This document shows positions 7,890-16,338 of a DNA stretch of 26,313 nt, in pieces (within the stretch, counting starts at the first letter, position 1; each line of letters starts with the position of its first letter). This stretch comes from Prevotellaceae bacterium UBA2738 (GTDB taxonomy: Bacteria; Bacteroidota; Bacteroidia; Bacteroidales; Bacteroidaceae): contig DEJW01000008.1 of assembly GCA_002353585.1 (NCBI GenBank), positions 1 to 26,313 of the forward strand, given 5' to 3'. Position numbers and translations under genes: made by a program. Below the pieces are notes generated by a model. The model was not told the origin of the DNA. It made no database searches and was given only the letters and a program-made list of their open reading frames with translations.

Positions 7890-8390
7890 CTATCGCAGCA
7901 ACTGGAGTAGTGACTCCGTCACATCTACTGTAAGAGCATCGTCAATATAGGGACAAGCATCGCTATCAGTATTTACTATTATAGTGTAGCCCCCCTGCTT
8001 ACCGATTGTGATAAGAGCCTGACGGATTTTCTCCTTGATAGGAGTCAGTAAGTCCTGCTCGCTCTGCTTGAGCAAACGCTGTGAGTCGTCGCGGAACTTA
8101 ATGTTGCTATCATAAAGGTCTTGAAGTTCAGTCCTGCGCTTCTCGCTAATAGAGGGTGCGAGTTCTGACTGCTGTTCGATGAACAGTTCATACTTCTCAC
8201 TGAACTCCTTTTCTGAAGCCTGAAGTTCATCTGCATACTGCTTGCGCATACGCTCTATATCCTGCATACCAGAAACGTAAGCAGGAAGACCATTCAGAAT
8301 AGCGTTATAACTAAAATGCCCTATCTTCTGCGCATTGGCTGTACAGAAGACAGAGCATATTATAATGATTGATAATAAAACCTTTTTCAT
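7890..8390 (-). CDS. Skp/OmpH-family periplasmic chaperone, paralog 1
   Basis: Predicted periplasmic holdase for unfolded outer-membrane proteins. The 166 residues begin with a signal peptide (MKKVLLSIIIICSVFCTANA, cleavage before Q21). The mature start QKIGHFSYNAILNGLP matches the OmpH N-terminal strand. A long polar helical stretch (about 42-115) follows that would form the coiled-coil tentacle. It is the most diverged of three adjacent paralogs: its helix has fewer glutamines than paralog 2. Its start is 15 nt from the paralog 2 stop, separated by a mini-hairpin. Which of the three is the main Skp cannot be told. Confidence 0.85.
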   Translation of the reverse strand: MKKVLLSIIIICSVFCTANAQKIGHFSYNAILNGLPAYVSGMQDIERMRKQYADELQASEKEFSEKYELFIEQQSELAPSISEKRRTELQDLYDSNIKFRDDSQRLLKQSEQDLLTPIKEKIRQALITIGKQGGYTIIVNTDSDACPYIDDALTVDVTESLLQLLR

Positions 8391-8394
8391 ACTG

Positions 8395-8407
8395 AAGGCA
8401 TTGCCTT
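8395..8407. repeat. Mini-hairpin AAGGC-ATT-GCCTT at a gene junction
   Basis: A perfect 5-bp stem with a 3-nt loop fills the 15-nt gap between two skp-like genes and overlaps the upstream gene's stop codon (8406-8408). Its form, a short stem with a 3-nt loop, is the same as that of the array modules at 21.1 kb. Confidence 0.45.
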
Positions 8408-8906
8408 ACTTAATCTTGTTTATCTCAGCCTTTACATCAGCTGTAACATCCTTAGAACCTGCGCCAGTATAAAGAGGTGCAGAAGCCTCGAAGATGTATG
8501 TGTACTGACCAGCCTTACCTACATTCTGTATAGCAGTCATTATTTTCTGCTGAATAGGCTGCATCTTCTCCTGCTGAAGCTTCTGAAGTTCCTGCTGATT
8601 CTGCTGAGCGGCATTCTGAATCTTTGAGTACTGCTCCTGAAGCTCAGCCTCGCGAGTCTGCTGATCCTTTGGTGCGAGTGTTGCCTTAGTTTTCTCGTAA
8701 GCTTCGTAGTTCTTCTGGAACTCATCCTGCATCTCCTTCATCTGGTTGTCCAGTTCCTGAGCCTTAGCCTGCAACTCACCATTTGCCTTTGTGAGTTCTG
8801 GGAGAGACTGCATGATTGACTGTGTGTCAACATGACCAAACTTCTGTGCGTTTGCACCAAGTGCTACAGCAAACATAGCAGCGAGTGCGATAATTGTTTT
8901 TTTCAT
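8406..8906 (-). CDS. Skp/OmpH-family periplasmic chaperone, paralog 2
   Basis: 166 residues: signal peptide MKKTIIALAAMFAVALGANA with cleavage before Q21, then QKFGHVDTQSIMQSLPEL, the typical OmpH opening. A glutamine- and glutamate-rich coiled coil follows (about 40-118, with QQNQQELQKLQQEKMQPIQQ at its end). The C-terminal strand region contains GQYTYIFEASAPLY and DVTADVKAEI. It is the best match to the Bacteroidales OmpH consensus among the three paralogs. It lies 41 nt downstream of paralog 3 and within the bamA operon, where a chaperone would deliver barrels to BamA. Confidence 0.9.
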   Translation of the reverse strand: MKKTIIALAAMFAVALGANAQKFGHVDTQSIMQSLPELTKANGELQAKAQELDNQMKEMQDEFQKNYEAYEKTKATLAPKDQQTREAELQEQYSKIQNAAQQNQQELQKLQQEKMQPIQQKIMTAIQNVGKAGQYTYIFEASAPLYTGAGSKDVTADVKAEINKIK

Positions 8907-8947
8907 TTTTCTTTTACCTTATTTATTATTATATAATTGTTATCTGA

Positions 8948-9463
8948 TCAATAACCTAATTTCTGGAGAACCTCGTTAGAGATATCTATCTTGGGTGACG
9001 CAAATATTATGCCACTTTTGCTTGCTCGGTCAACTACCATCTGGTAACCACGCAACTCCGATATCTCCTTTACTGCATTATATACCTCTTCCTGTATAGG
9101 CGACATGAGACTCTCACGTTTCTTGAACAATTCTCCTTCTGGTCCGAAATATTTCTTTTTCAGGTCTGCAGCCTCTTTCTCTTTCTGCATTATAGCATTC
9201 TGCCTAACCTGCTTCTGTTCCTGAGACAAGAACACCACTTCGTTCTGGTAGTTCTTATACATAGTGCCTGCCTCAGTATTAAGGGCATCTACCTCTGCCT
9301 GCCAACGCTTGCTTACCTGAGAGAGTTGTTCTGTGGCACGCTCATAGGCTGGAATATTCTTCAGTATATACTCCAAATCAATCAAGGCATACTTCTGCGC
9401 ACTTGAGTGAAGAACGAAGAATGAAGAATGTAGAATCAGTATTATTGTCAATAACCTTCTCAT
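8948..9463 (-). CDS. Skp/OmpH-family periplasmic chaperone, paralog 3
   Basis: 171 residues, immediately after bamA (27 nt). The mature start QKYALIDLEYILKNIPAYERA and the charged helical middle fit the OmpH family. The C-terminal YQMVVDRASKSGIIFASPKIDIS fits too. The signal peptide is odd: the hydrophobic part reads ILHSSFFVLHSSA and is encoded by tandem TTCTTCATTC-like repeats. The upstream spacer is also made of tandem GAACTAT-type repeats. The leader peptide still looks able to direct export. Confidence 0.87.
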   Translation of the reverse strand: MRRLLTIILILHSSFFVLHSSAQKYALIDLEYILKNIPAYERATEQLSQVSKRWQAEVDALNTEAGTMYKNYQNEVVFLSQEQKQVRQNAIMQKEKEAADLKKKYFGPEGELFKKRESLMSPIQEEVYNAVKEISELRGYQMVVDRASKSGIIFASPKIDISNEVLQKLGY

Positions 9464-9490
9464 AACTGTGAACTATGAATTATGAACTGA

Positions 9491-12145
9491 TTAGAACTCC
9501 TGACCGAGGATGAAGTGGAAATTGCTACCACCCTTCTTACCAAATACATTATCGAAACCATAAGCCCAGTCAAGTCCCATCAGACCAACCATAGGCAGGA
9601 AAATACGAACGCCCAAACCTGCAGAACGTTTCATATCGAACGGATTGAATTCGGCAACCTCAGACCATGCATTACCAGCCTCGACAAAACCTAAGCCATA
9701 TATAGTGGTATTACCCAACAGGAATGGATATCTAAGTTCCACAGAGAAACGGTCATAAGCATAACCTGCAGAACCTGACGGTGTGAGAGAACCATTCTCA
9801 TAACCACGCAGACCTATCGTCTCCTCAGCATAGCTGGTAGAATAGCCAGACATACCGTCACCACCCATATAGTAGGTCTCGAACGGAGATTTATTAAACT
9901 TATTATAATGTCCCAACAAACCAATCTCAGCACGTGTCATGAGCACGAGACACTTCTGACCATTAGTGAGCGAAGTAAAGGTACGAGACTTAAACTTCCA
10001 CTTATGATATTCTATCCAACGATACTTCTCCTGCTGTTGCTCTGAGTAGTCTGAAGCATAACGGTTTGTTGCCAGATGCTCATAATCCTTCTTAAAGATT
10101 GAAGACCAAGGTGGAGTAACCGTCAAACTGAGCGTAAACTCAGAACCTCTGCGTGGAAATAACTGGTTATCCGTAGAGTTACGTGTCAGGGCTATACTGA
10201 GGTTGATATTGTTACAGTTACCATTCTGTACTAAGAAGTATCTCCAGTTACGTAGCATATAACGGGTATATGCCAGAGTGAGCGACAACTGGAAATAGTC
10301 ATCAGGCCAGCGTAAACGCTTACCCCATCCTACAGAGCCACCGAGCATCTGCACTGATTTGTCAGGGTCGTAATAGTTCTCTATATTACTGTAACTGCTA
10401 CCAACTCCGTAGTAATACTGGTAGTAGCTGTTCTGCCAGTTGGTATTATAGTAATTAGAGTTTACGTCTGTCTGCTTTGAGTAGAACACACCCACACTGA
10501 ACTGTATAGGACGCTTGCCACCAAACCATGCCGTAGAGTATGATGCATTGTAAGCCTGATAGTAAGTACCGTTGGTCTGGGCACTGAGCGCAAGGGTCTC
10601 ACCATCGCCTACAGGCATGATACCACGACGCTCACCCTTCTTACGGAAGAGGTTTGCCATAGAGAAGTTGTTCAGTTTCAAACCTATCTTACCAATGACA
10701 CCAGTCTGTCCCCAACCGAGAGAGAACTCTATCTGGTCGTTAGACTTCTGTTCCAAATCCCAGTTGATATCCACAGTGCCATCCTCATAGTTTGGTTTCA
10801 CATCTGGGTTTACCTTCTCCTGATCAAAGTGTCCCATAGAGGCTATTTCACGAGCAGAACGCATCAGAGCCTCCTTTGAGAACAGGTCGCCTGGCTTGGT
10901 ACGCAACTCACGACGCACAACTTTCTCATACAACTTTGTATTACCCGTAATGCGCACATGTGAAATGTGTGCCTGAGGACCCTCCTGAATGCGCATCTCA
11001 AGGTCGATGGAATCACCTACCACATTTACCTCTACTGGCTGAAGGTCATAGAATAGGTAACCTGTATTCCAATATGCGTTACCTACGGCATCATCATCCT
11101 CTCTCAGACGTTTATTGAGCAGTTTCTGGTTATACACATCACCCTTCTTCATACCCAGTAATGCTGAAAGATAGTCTGTGGTATATACTGTATTACCTAC
11201 CCAAGTGATGTTACGTATGTAATACTTCTGTCCCTCATATATCTTGAAATAGATGTCAACGTGTTTAGCATCGTATGTTGCCACGCTGTCCTTTAGTATT
11301 ACAGCATCACGATAACCCAACTCATTATACTTATCTATGAGATTCTGCTTATCCTCAGAGTAACGCTCTGGTGTAAACTTCTTACTTCTTAGGAAACTTC
11401 CCAGTTTGTTTACCTCGTGGAGTTTCTTTAGGGCACCACCGCCAAACATTCCACCTTTAATCTTTTTGGTTGACAGTTTTTCGTTGCCCTCTATATATAT
11501 ACGGTGTACCTTGGTCTTTTCCTTCTTATCTATTTCCACGTCGAGTATCACGTGATTCTTCTCTGCCACATCATCACGCTGGGTGATGTTTATCTCTGCG
11601 TTCTTAAATCCCTTGTCCTCATAGTATTTCTGAGCAAGGGTCTTAGCACGTGATATCATGTTGGGCGTAACCTGAGAGCCTTTCAGCAAACCGAGTTTCT
11701 GCTCAAGGTCTTCACGCTCCGACTTCTTCTTTACGCCTATATAGTTTATCTGGCTAACGCGTGGACGTGTCTTTAGATAAATGTGCAAGTATATGCTGTC
11801 ACCCTTTATTGAGTCTGCAGCAATTCTTACGTCAGAGAACAGTCCGTGCTTCCAATAACGCTTCACAGCTTCTGTTATCTCGTTGCCAGGAACAGCTATC
11901 TCTTGTCCCACGCTCAATCCTGAGATACTGGTGAGCATATAGTCCTCGTAACCATCCACGCCGCTTACGTTCAGTGCACCAATCTTCATCATACGCACCG
12001 ACGATGCGTATGATATCTCTGGGTTTTCTATCTTATCTTGGGCAACTGCAGATTGAAGGTTGAAGGCAAAAAGTTGAATGAGCATCACACTCAACACCAA
12101 CATAAACTTCTGCATATTACCGCTTATGTTATATCTTCCTGTCAT
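9491..12145 (-). CDS. bamA: Outer-membrane protein assembly factor BamA
   Basis: Omp85 insertase that folds beta-barrels into the outer membrane. 884 residues: signal peptide ending near AVAQ, a set of POTRA domains over roughly residues 50-440, then a 16-strand barrel. LRGYENGS (779-786) corresponds to the conserved VRGF/Y loop-6 motif. The protein ends in phenylalanine (LGQEF), the beta-signal terminus. The ATG at 12145 is 1 nt after the uppS stop, indicating translational coupling; an internal ATG at 12115 (MQKFMLVLSV) would give a more compact signal peptide. The barrel has tyrosine-rich loops (YYNTNWQNSYYQYYYG). The neighbours uppS, skp-like genes and murI make an envelope operon. Confidence 0.95.
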   Translation of the reverse strand: MTGRYNISGNMQKFMLVLSVMLIQLFAFNLQSAVAQDKIENPEISYASSVRMMKIGALNVSGVDGYEDYMLTSISGLSVGQEIAVPGNEITEAVKRYWKHGLFSDVRIAADSIKGDSIYLHIYLKTRPRVSQINYIGVKKKSEREDLEQKLGLLKGSQVTPNMISRAKTLAQKYYEDKGFKNAEINITQRDDVAEKNHVILDVEIDKKEKTKVHRIYIEGNEKLSTKKIKGGMFGGGALKKLHEVNKLGSFLRSKKFTPERYSEDKQNLIDKYNELGYRDAVILKDSVATYDAKHVDIYFKIYEGQKYYIRNITWVGNTVYTTDYLSALLGMKKGDVYNQKLLNKRLREDDDAVGNAYWNTGYLFYDLQPVEVNVVGDSIDLEMRIQEGPQAHISHVRITGNTKLYEKVVRRELRTKPGDLFSKEALMRSAREIASMGHFDQEKVNPDVKPNYEDGTVDINWDLEQKSNDQIEFSLGWGQTGVIGKIGLKLNNFSMANLFRKKGERRGIMPVGDGETLALSAQTNGTYYQAYNASYSTAWFGGKRPIQFSVGVFYSKQTDVNSNYYNTNWQNSYYQYYYGVGSSYSNIENYYDPDKSVQMLGGSVGWGKRLRWPDDYFQLSLTLAYTRYMLRNWRYFLVQNGNCNNINLSIALTRNSTDNQLFPRRGSEFTLSLTVTPPWSSIFKKDYEHLATNRYASDYSEQQQEKYRWIEYHKWKFKSRTFTSLTNGQKCLVLMTRAEIGLLGHYNKFNKSPFETYYMGGDGMSGYSTSYAEETIGLRGYENGSLTPSGSAGYAYDRFSVELRYPFLLGNTTIYGLGFVEAGNAWSEVAEFNPFDMKRSAGLGVRIFLPMVGLMGLDWAYGFDNVFGKKGGSNFHFILGQEF

Positions 12146-12146
12146 C

Positions 12147-12881
12147 CTATTTGCTCTCTTCCTCCTCTACCTGCTCGCCGGTTTTACCGAAACGACGCTG
12201 CTTTGTCTGATAATATTCCACAGCCTTCAACAGTTCATCGTTGTTGAAGTCTGGCCAATATACTGGAGTGAAATACAATTCCGAATAAGCTATCTGCCAC
12301 AACAGATAGTTGCTGATACGCAATTCGCCACCTGTACGGATAAGCAGATCAGGGTCTGGTTGGAAACTTGAATTCAAGTGCTGGCTTACAGTCTCTTCTG
12401 TTATAGCATCAGGAGCTATCTTTCCTTCCTTCACTTCTTCAGCTATCTGCTTCACTGCATCTGTTATCTCCCAGCGTGAAGAGTAACTTATGGCAAGTGT
12501 CACAGTCATCACATCGTAAGAGGCTGTGCGATTCTCTATCCATTCTAACTTCTCGCGTACTGCTTGGGGCAGACGTGAACGGTCGCCAATCACTCTCATA
12601 CGTACGTGGTTCTTGTCAAACAGCTCCTCGGTAAGGTGTGTCAATACCAGTCCCATCAAAGCCGCAACTTCGTCATCAGGACGATTCCAGTTCTCAGTTG
12701 AAAAGGCATACAGAGTGAGATACTTCACACCAAGTCGGCAACAGTCTGCGGTAATGCGCTGCAAAGCAGCAACACCCTCTACATGACCAGCCGTGCGCAC
12801 TTGACCGCGCTCTTTAGCCCATCGTCCGTTGCCATCCATTATGATGGCTATATGCTGTGGTATATTGTTTTTATCTATCAT
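12147..12881 (-). CDS. uppS: Undecaprenyl diphosphate synthase (cis-prenyltransferase)
   Basis: Condenses isopentenyl diphosphate onto farnesyl diphosphate to make the C55 lipid carrier for peptidoglycan and O-antigen. 244 residues with MDGNGRWAK (D16 catalytic), YAFSTENWNRP, ISYSSRWEI and DLLIRTGGELRISNYLLWQ near the C-terminus. It sits 2 nt after the DUF6089 gene and 1 nt before bamA. The C-terminal QVEEEESK is an acidic tail. Confidence 0.96.
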   Translation of the reverse strand: MIDKNNIPQHIAIIMDGNGRWAKERGQVRTAGHVEGVAALQRITADCCRLGVKYLTLYAFSTENWNRPDDEVAALMGLVLTHLTEELFDKNHVRMRVIGDRSRLPQAVREKLEWIENRTASYDVMTVTLAISYSSRWEITDAVKQIAEEVKEGKIAPDAITEETVSQHLNSSFQPDPDLLIRTGGELRISNYLLWQIAYSELYFTPVYWPDFNNDELLKAVEYYQTKQRRFGKTGEQVEEEESK

Positions 12882-12883
12882 TA

Positions 12884-13639
12884 TTATCTGTCTTTATGAC
12901 ATGTTGAGCATTTAGGTGAAAGACTATAGGTCAATGCAAGCGTCAGCATCGAGTAACAGTCTGTATTTTTAAACAATCCCGTACTCTCTATACGATAAGG
13001 ATCATCCACACCATCCAGATTGTCTGAGAATGATATGTGCAGATGCCAGTCGAATGACAGGTTGGTACGAGCACCAAGTTTGTATTTCACACCTACACCT
13101 ATTGGCACATTGCCTGTAACGACTCCCTTTTTTGTATTATGCTCAGGAACAAAGTCGTCACCTGCCTCATGCCCCTTTGAATAGTCGTAAGTACCGTTTT
13201 TACTATTTACATATGTCATTCCCAAACCCAATGAGATGAACGGAGTGAAGCGCTTTGCTCCGCGATAGTCACGTCCCGTTCCGTAAGGAAAGAAATTGTA
13301 TTCATACGTTACAGAGAGGTCTGCCATTGTATTGCTGAACGAATAATGCAAATCTGAGATATCGGGAAAACGAGTGTCAGCTCTGCTTACATCGCCCTTC
13401 AACTTTGATATTCCTAAACCGAAACGTACAGCCGAACGTGGATTGAGTATCGCACGGAATAATACTGAACCGCCTACTTGGGCATTGCCAAAAAGCGAAC
13501 CAGACATATCACCTTGATAAGCCGTGAGATTGACACCACCACCGAGTTCCATACGGTATTCCACGTCATCCTGCGCCTTTGCCGTAGTGGCAATAAGGAG
13601 CATCAGCACCATTGATAATATGTGTCGTATCCTCTTCAA
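12884..13639 (-). CDS. DUF6089-type outer-membrane beta-barrel protein
   Basis: 251 residues with a signal peptide (MKRIRHILSMVLMLLIATTAKAQ) and alternating aromatic beta-strand sequence throughout (GGGVNLTAYQGDMSG, FTPFISLGLGMTYVN, LTLALTYSL), as expected of a small barrel. The start is a TTG at 13639, 7 nt after the previous stop, with AAGGAAAAA before it. The first ATG (residue 10) would leave too short a leader. It is placed directly before uppS-bamA, an arrangement I recognise from other Bacteroidales. Function is unknown; its position suggests an envelope role. The C-terminal SPKCSTCHKDR carries two cysteines. Confidence 0.82.
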   Translation of the reverse strand: MKRIRHILSMVLMLLIATTAKAQDDVEYRMELGGGVNLTAYQGDMSGSLFGNAQVGGSVLFRAILNPRSAVRFGLGISKLKGDVSRADTRFPDISDLHYSFSNTMADLSVTYEYNFFPYGTGRDYRGAKRFTPFISLGLGMTYVNSKNGTYDYSKGHEAGDDFVPEHNTKKGVVTGNVPIGVGVKYKLGARTNLSFDWHLHISFSDNLDGVDDPYRIESTGLFKNTDCYSMLTLALTYSLSPKCSTCHKDR

Positions 13640-13646
13640 TTTTTCC

Positions 13647-15170
13647 TTATTTGTCCAAAACGGTATATTCCTTCGTATCTAACGGATACCAGGTAGCATT
13701 ATTGAGTTTGCAGCGATATACCAAACCTCCGTCGGCACAGATGATATAGAAATAACCTAAGTCGTTTGAATCGCTCCATCCTCCTGCGTCCGACAATATC
13801 ATTACCGGCTTGTTACTGTCAAGTCCACTCATAGGCATCTTGAGTCCCTTCAGCGAGCGCCATGAAGTGCCTCCGTCCTCTGAACAGAATATAGTGCCAT
13901 AAGGTGGTGTTTCTATCTTGGTAGAGGTATTCAGTCCACTGCCACCTATTGCCAGAATCCATCCTTTGTAGTATCCCGTTGCCGAGAGGTTTTTCATCGC
14001 TGGCAGAGCACATTTCTTCTGCTGGGCGTCTGAGCAGTCGTTATACACCCATTTCTCATTTGTTTCAGAACCTACGTTTTTGTTCCACACCACTGCACAG
14101 GTGTCTTTTCCTTCAACTGATGTATTACCCACCACAGTAATGCGTGAAACACTTTTATTAGCCTTCTGTACTACTGTTGCCGAATGAACGTCTGCTACAG
14201 GTATCTTTTCTGAATTACTGAAAATATCGTCCACCTCCCACGTAGCGAGATCTTCTGTATTAGCCACCATGAAGTTTCCGTTGCCGTTTATGGCATACAC
14301 CTCATCCTTGCACACTCCTACGATATGCTCAAGGTCATAGCCTGACACATCTGCTGTCTTCAGTTCGTCAATGTCTCCGTAATAGAGCGTGTTGCCGTCA
14401 AGAATATAGAGACTTTCCTCATAAGCTGTTATGGTAGCATCTGAAGAGAAAGTGCGCTTCTCTACCCATGTGGCACCTATGTCCGTACCCATATACAGTT
14501 TGCTCTCGGTGCCATTATCTACCAGTACGAACAAGCCGTCAAGCGTTGCAGCACCTCTCAGTGCCTTTGCCTCGTCAAATATTTCCTGTGATGGCAATGC
14601 AACATACTTGAAAGAGTCTGCATATTCCATGTGGGCAACAATCTTCACCTTGTAGTCACGGGTGTAGCCGCCCTGTGTGGCAAACACACGGAATCTCAGT
14701 TCCTTAGAACCTACATTGTCTGTGCCAAATACTATAGAGTCACCTACATTATAGTTTGTCCATGTGGCATCGTCGGCAGCACTCCAGTCACGATATCTTA
14801 TAGTACCAGAGTTCTTTGCTGAGATATTGGCAAGCATCTTCATGTGAGACCCTGCTGGCAGAGAGTCAATGTTATATACCAGTCCTATTCTCTTGTTGCT
14901 AGCATCCTCATCATTAGCCAGATGTTCTATATACACAGGCGTTTTGCTTCCATTATAGCTGTAGGTATAGAAACTGTCTATTGGGTTACCCTCTTTGTCC
15001 TTGGCATATTTCTTTTTGCCTACATATCTGTTTACCTTAACAGTGCCCAGTGTGAATGCCGTTATGGCTGTATCTTCGCTCGTAGATACTGAAGTTGTCT
15101 CGTCTTTCATACATGAATACAACAAGCATACTGTCAGCATTATAGTAGCGATATGGAATATATGTTTCAT
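13647..15170 (-). CDS. DUF6242-type lipoprotein
   Basis: 507 residues. The N-terminus has a lipoprotein signal, LLYSC with the lipidated cysteine at residue 20, followed by KDETTS. An N-terminal domain (about 25-185) resembles the DUF6242 Ig-like part. The rest contains repeated short strands with display-like motifs (GTIFCSEDGGTSWRSLKGL, GGWSDSNDLGYFYIICADGG) as in beta-propeller or BNR-type sialidase-like folds. It heads the envelope operon, 7 nt before the DUF6089 gene. No catalytic residues can be named. Probably surface or periplasmic. Confidence 0.78.
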   Translation of the reverse strand: MKHIFHIATIMLTVCLLYSCMKDETTSVSTSEDTAITAFTLGTVKVNRYVGKKKYAKDKEGNPIDSFYTYSYNGSKTPVYIEHLANDEDASNKRIGLVYNIDSLPAGSHMKMLANISAKNSGTIRYRDWSAADDATWTNYNVGDSIVFGTDNVGSKELRFRVFATQGGYTRDYKVKIVAHMEYADSFKYVALPSQEIFDEAKALRGAATLDGLFVLVDNGTESKLYMGTDIGATWVEKRTFSSDATITAYEESLYILDGNTLYYGDIDELKTADVSGYDLEHIVGVCKDEVYAINGNGNFMVANTEDLATWEVDDIFSNSEKIPVADVHSATVVQKANKSVSRITVVGNTSVEGKDTCAVVWNKNVGSETNEKWVYNDCSDAQQKKCALPAMKNLSATGYYKGWILAIGGSGLNTSTKIETPPYGTIFCSEDGGTSWRSLKGLKMPMSGLDSNKPVMILSDAGGWSDSNDLGYFYIICADGGLVYRCKLNNATWYPLDTKEYTVLDK

Positions 15171-15228
15171 TCTCTTGTTTTTATGTAGTCCCCCACCTAT
15201 CGGGGGTGAGGTAAGTCTAAATCAGCCA

Positions 15229-15236
15229 CAAAGTTA
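15229..15236 (-). promoter_or_regulatory. Probable -7 box of the envelope operon
   Basis: TAACTTTG on the minus strand matches TAnnTTTG; a good -33 TTTG is not seen. The ~55-nt leader contains a CCCCC/GGGGG hairpin (15191-15207). No other such box was noticed in the spacers down to murI, so this may serve the whole cluster. Confidence 0.55.
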
Positions 15237-15291
15237 CAAAGAAAAGTTGAAAGTAGACTATTTTTTAAGGTATGTTTGCATTTTTTTCAAA

Positions 15292-15321
15292 CAAAAAAAG
15301 AGAGAACCCCGTAGGGTCCTC
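15292..15321 (-). terminator. Intrinsic terminator after the SDR gene
   Basis: On the minus strand an 8-bp stem (GAGGACCC with GGGTTCTC, one G-T pair) with loop TACG is followed by TCTTTTTTTG. It lies 35 nt after the SDR stop codon and just upstream of the lipoprotein promoter, so it separates the two transcripts. Confidence 0.8.
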
Positions 15322-15355
15322 CCTTAAATATGCATTTTGCACTATAAATTCTGCA

Positions 15356-16165
15356 TTAAGATGGCTGCTTGCCAATGTAAGCAAGGATACCTCCGTCAAC
15401 ATAGAGCACATGGCCGTTGACAGCATCAGAAGCCTTAGAAGCCAGGAACACTGCAGGACCACCAAGCTCAGATGGATCGAGCCAACGTCCAGCAGGAGTC
15501 TTAGCGCAGATGAATGAATCGAATGGATGACGAGAACCATCTGGCTGACGCTCGCGCAGAGGAGCTGTCTGTGGAGTAGCGATGTAGCCAGGACCAATGC
15601 CGTTACACTGGATGTTGTACCCACCATACTCTGAGCAGATGTTACGAGTGAGCATCTTCAGACCGCCCTTAGCAGCAGCATAAGCACTAACTGTCTCACG
15701 ACCGAGCTCTGACATCATAGAGCAGATGTTGATAATCTTACCTTCCTTACGCTCCATCATCTCTGGGATAACAGCAGCAGCACAGATGTAAGGAGCTACC
15801 AGGTCAACGTCGATGACAGCCTGGAACTCTGAACGCTTCATCTCGTGCATAGGAATACGCTTGATGATACCAGCATTGTTAACGAGGATGTCAATCTGAC
15901 CTACCTCAGCGTGAATCTTCTTAACGAGCTCAGCAACAGCCACTTCGTCACATACGTTACATACGTAACCCTTCACGTTCTCGATGCCTGCTTCCTTGTA
16001 GTTAGCAAGGCCCTTCTCAAGAGCAGCCTCGTTGATGTCATTGAAGACGATAGTCTTCACACCAGCAGCAACGAATGCCTTAGCAATGTTGAAACCGATA
16101 CCATAAGAAGCGCCTGTAATCCAAGCGTTCTTTCCCTCAAGTGAGAAATTCTGTAAATTAGCCAT
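15356..16165 (-). CDS. Short-chain dehydrogenase, gluconate 5-dehydrogenase-like
   Basis: 269 residues of the classical SDR fold: cofactor loop GASYGIG (18-24), NNAG (96-99), catalytic S149, Y162 and K166 in SAYAAAKGG, and GPGYIATP after the last core strand. The family resembles gluconate 5-dehydrogenase/2-deoxy-D-gluconate 3-dehydrogenase, which reduce keto-sugar acids with NAD(P)H. It stands alone here with its own promoter box and terminator, so there is no pathway context to fix the substrate. Confidence 0.83.
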   Translation of the reverse strand: MANLQNFSLEGKNAWITGASYGIGFNIAKAFVAAGVKTIVFNDINEAALEKGLANYKEAGIENVKGYVCNVCDEVAVAELVKKIHAEVGQIDILVNNAGIIKRIPMHEMKRSEFQAVIDVDLVAPYICAAAVIPEMMERKEGKIINICSMMSELGRETVSAYAAAKGGLKMLTRNICSEYGGYNIQCNGIGPGYIATPQTAPLRERQPDGSRHPFDSFICAKTPAGRWLDPSELGGPAVFLASKASDAVNGHVLYVDGGILAYIGKQPS

Positions 16166-16220
16166 AGTGTTTTTAGAAATTTAAGTATTTAATACGTTGG
16201 TTAGAATCTGCATTCCGTCA

Positions 16221-16228
16221 CAAAGATA
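16221..16228 (-). promoter_or_regulatory. Probable -7 box of the SDR gene
   Basis: TATCTTTG on the minus strand, 56 nt before the SDR start codon. A clear -33 box is not visible. Confidence 0.5.
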
Positions 16229-16326
16229 GCAATTTATTTCTTATCACGTATCAGTTACCTCGAGGAATTAAGAAATTTTAGCACTTATTCCCTTCATCTG
16301 CCCCTATACCATTTCACATTTTTTAC

Positions 16327-16334
16327 TACCTTTG
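16327..16334 (+). promoter_or_regulatory. Probable -7 box of xerD
   Basis: TACCTTTG ends 4 nt before the xerD ATG (16339). Transcription would begin at or next to the start codon, making a leaderless message. Confidence 0.5.
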
Positions 16335-16338
16335 CACC

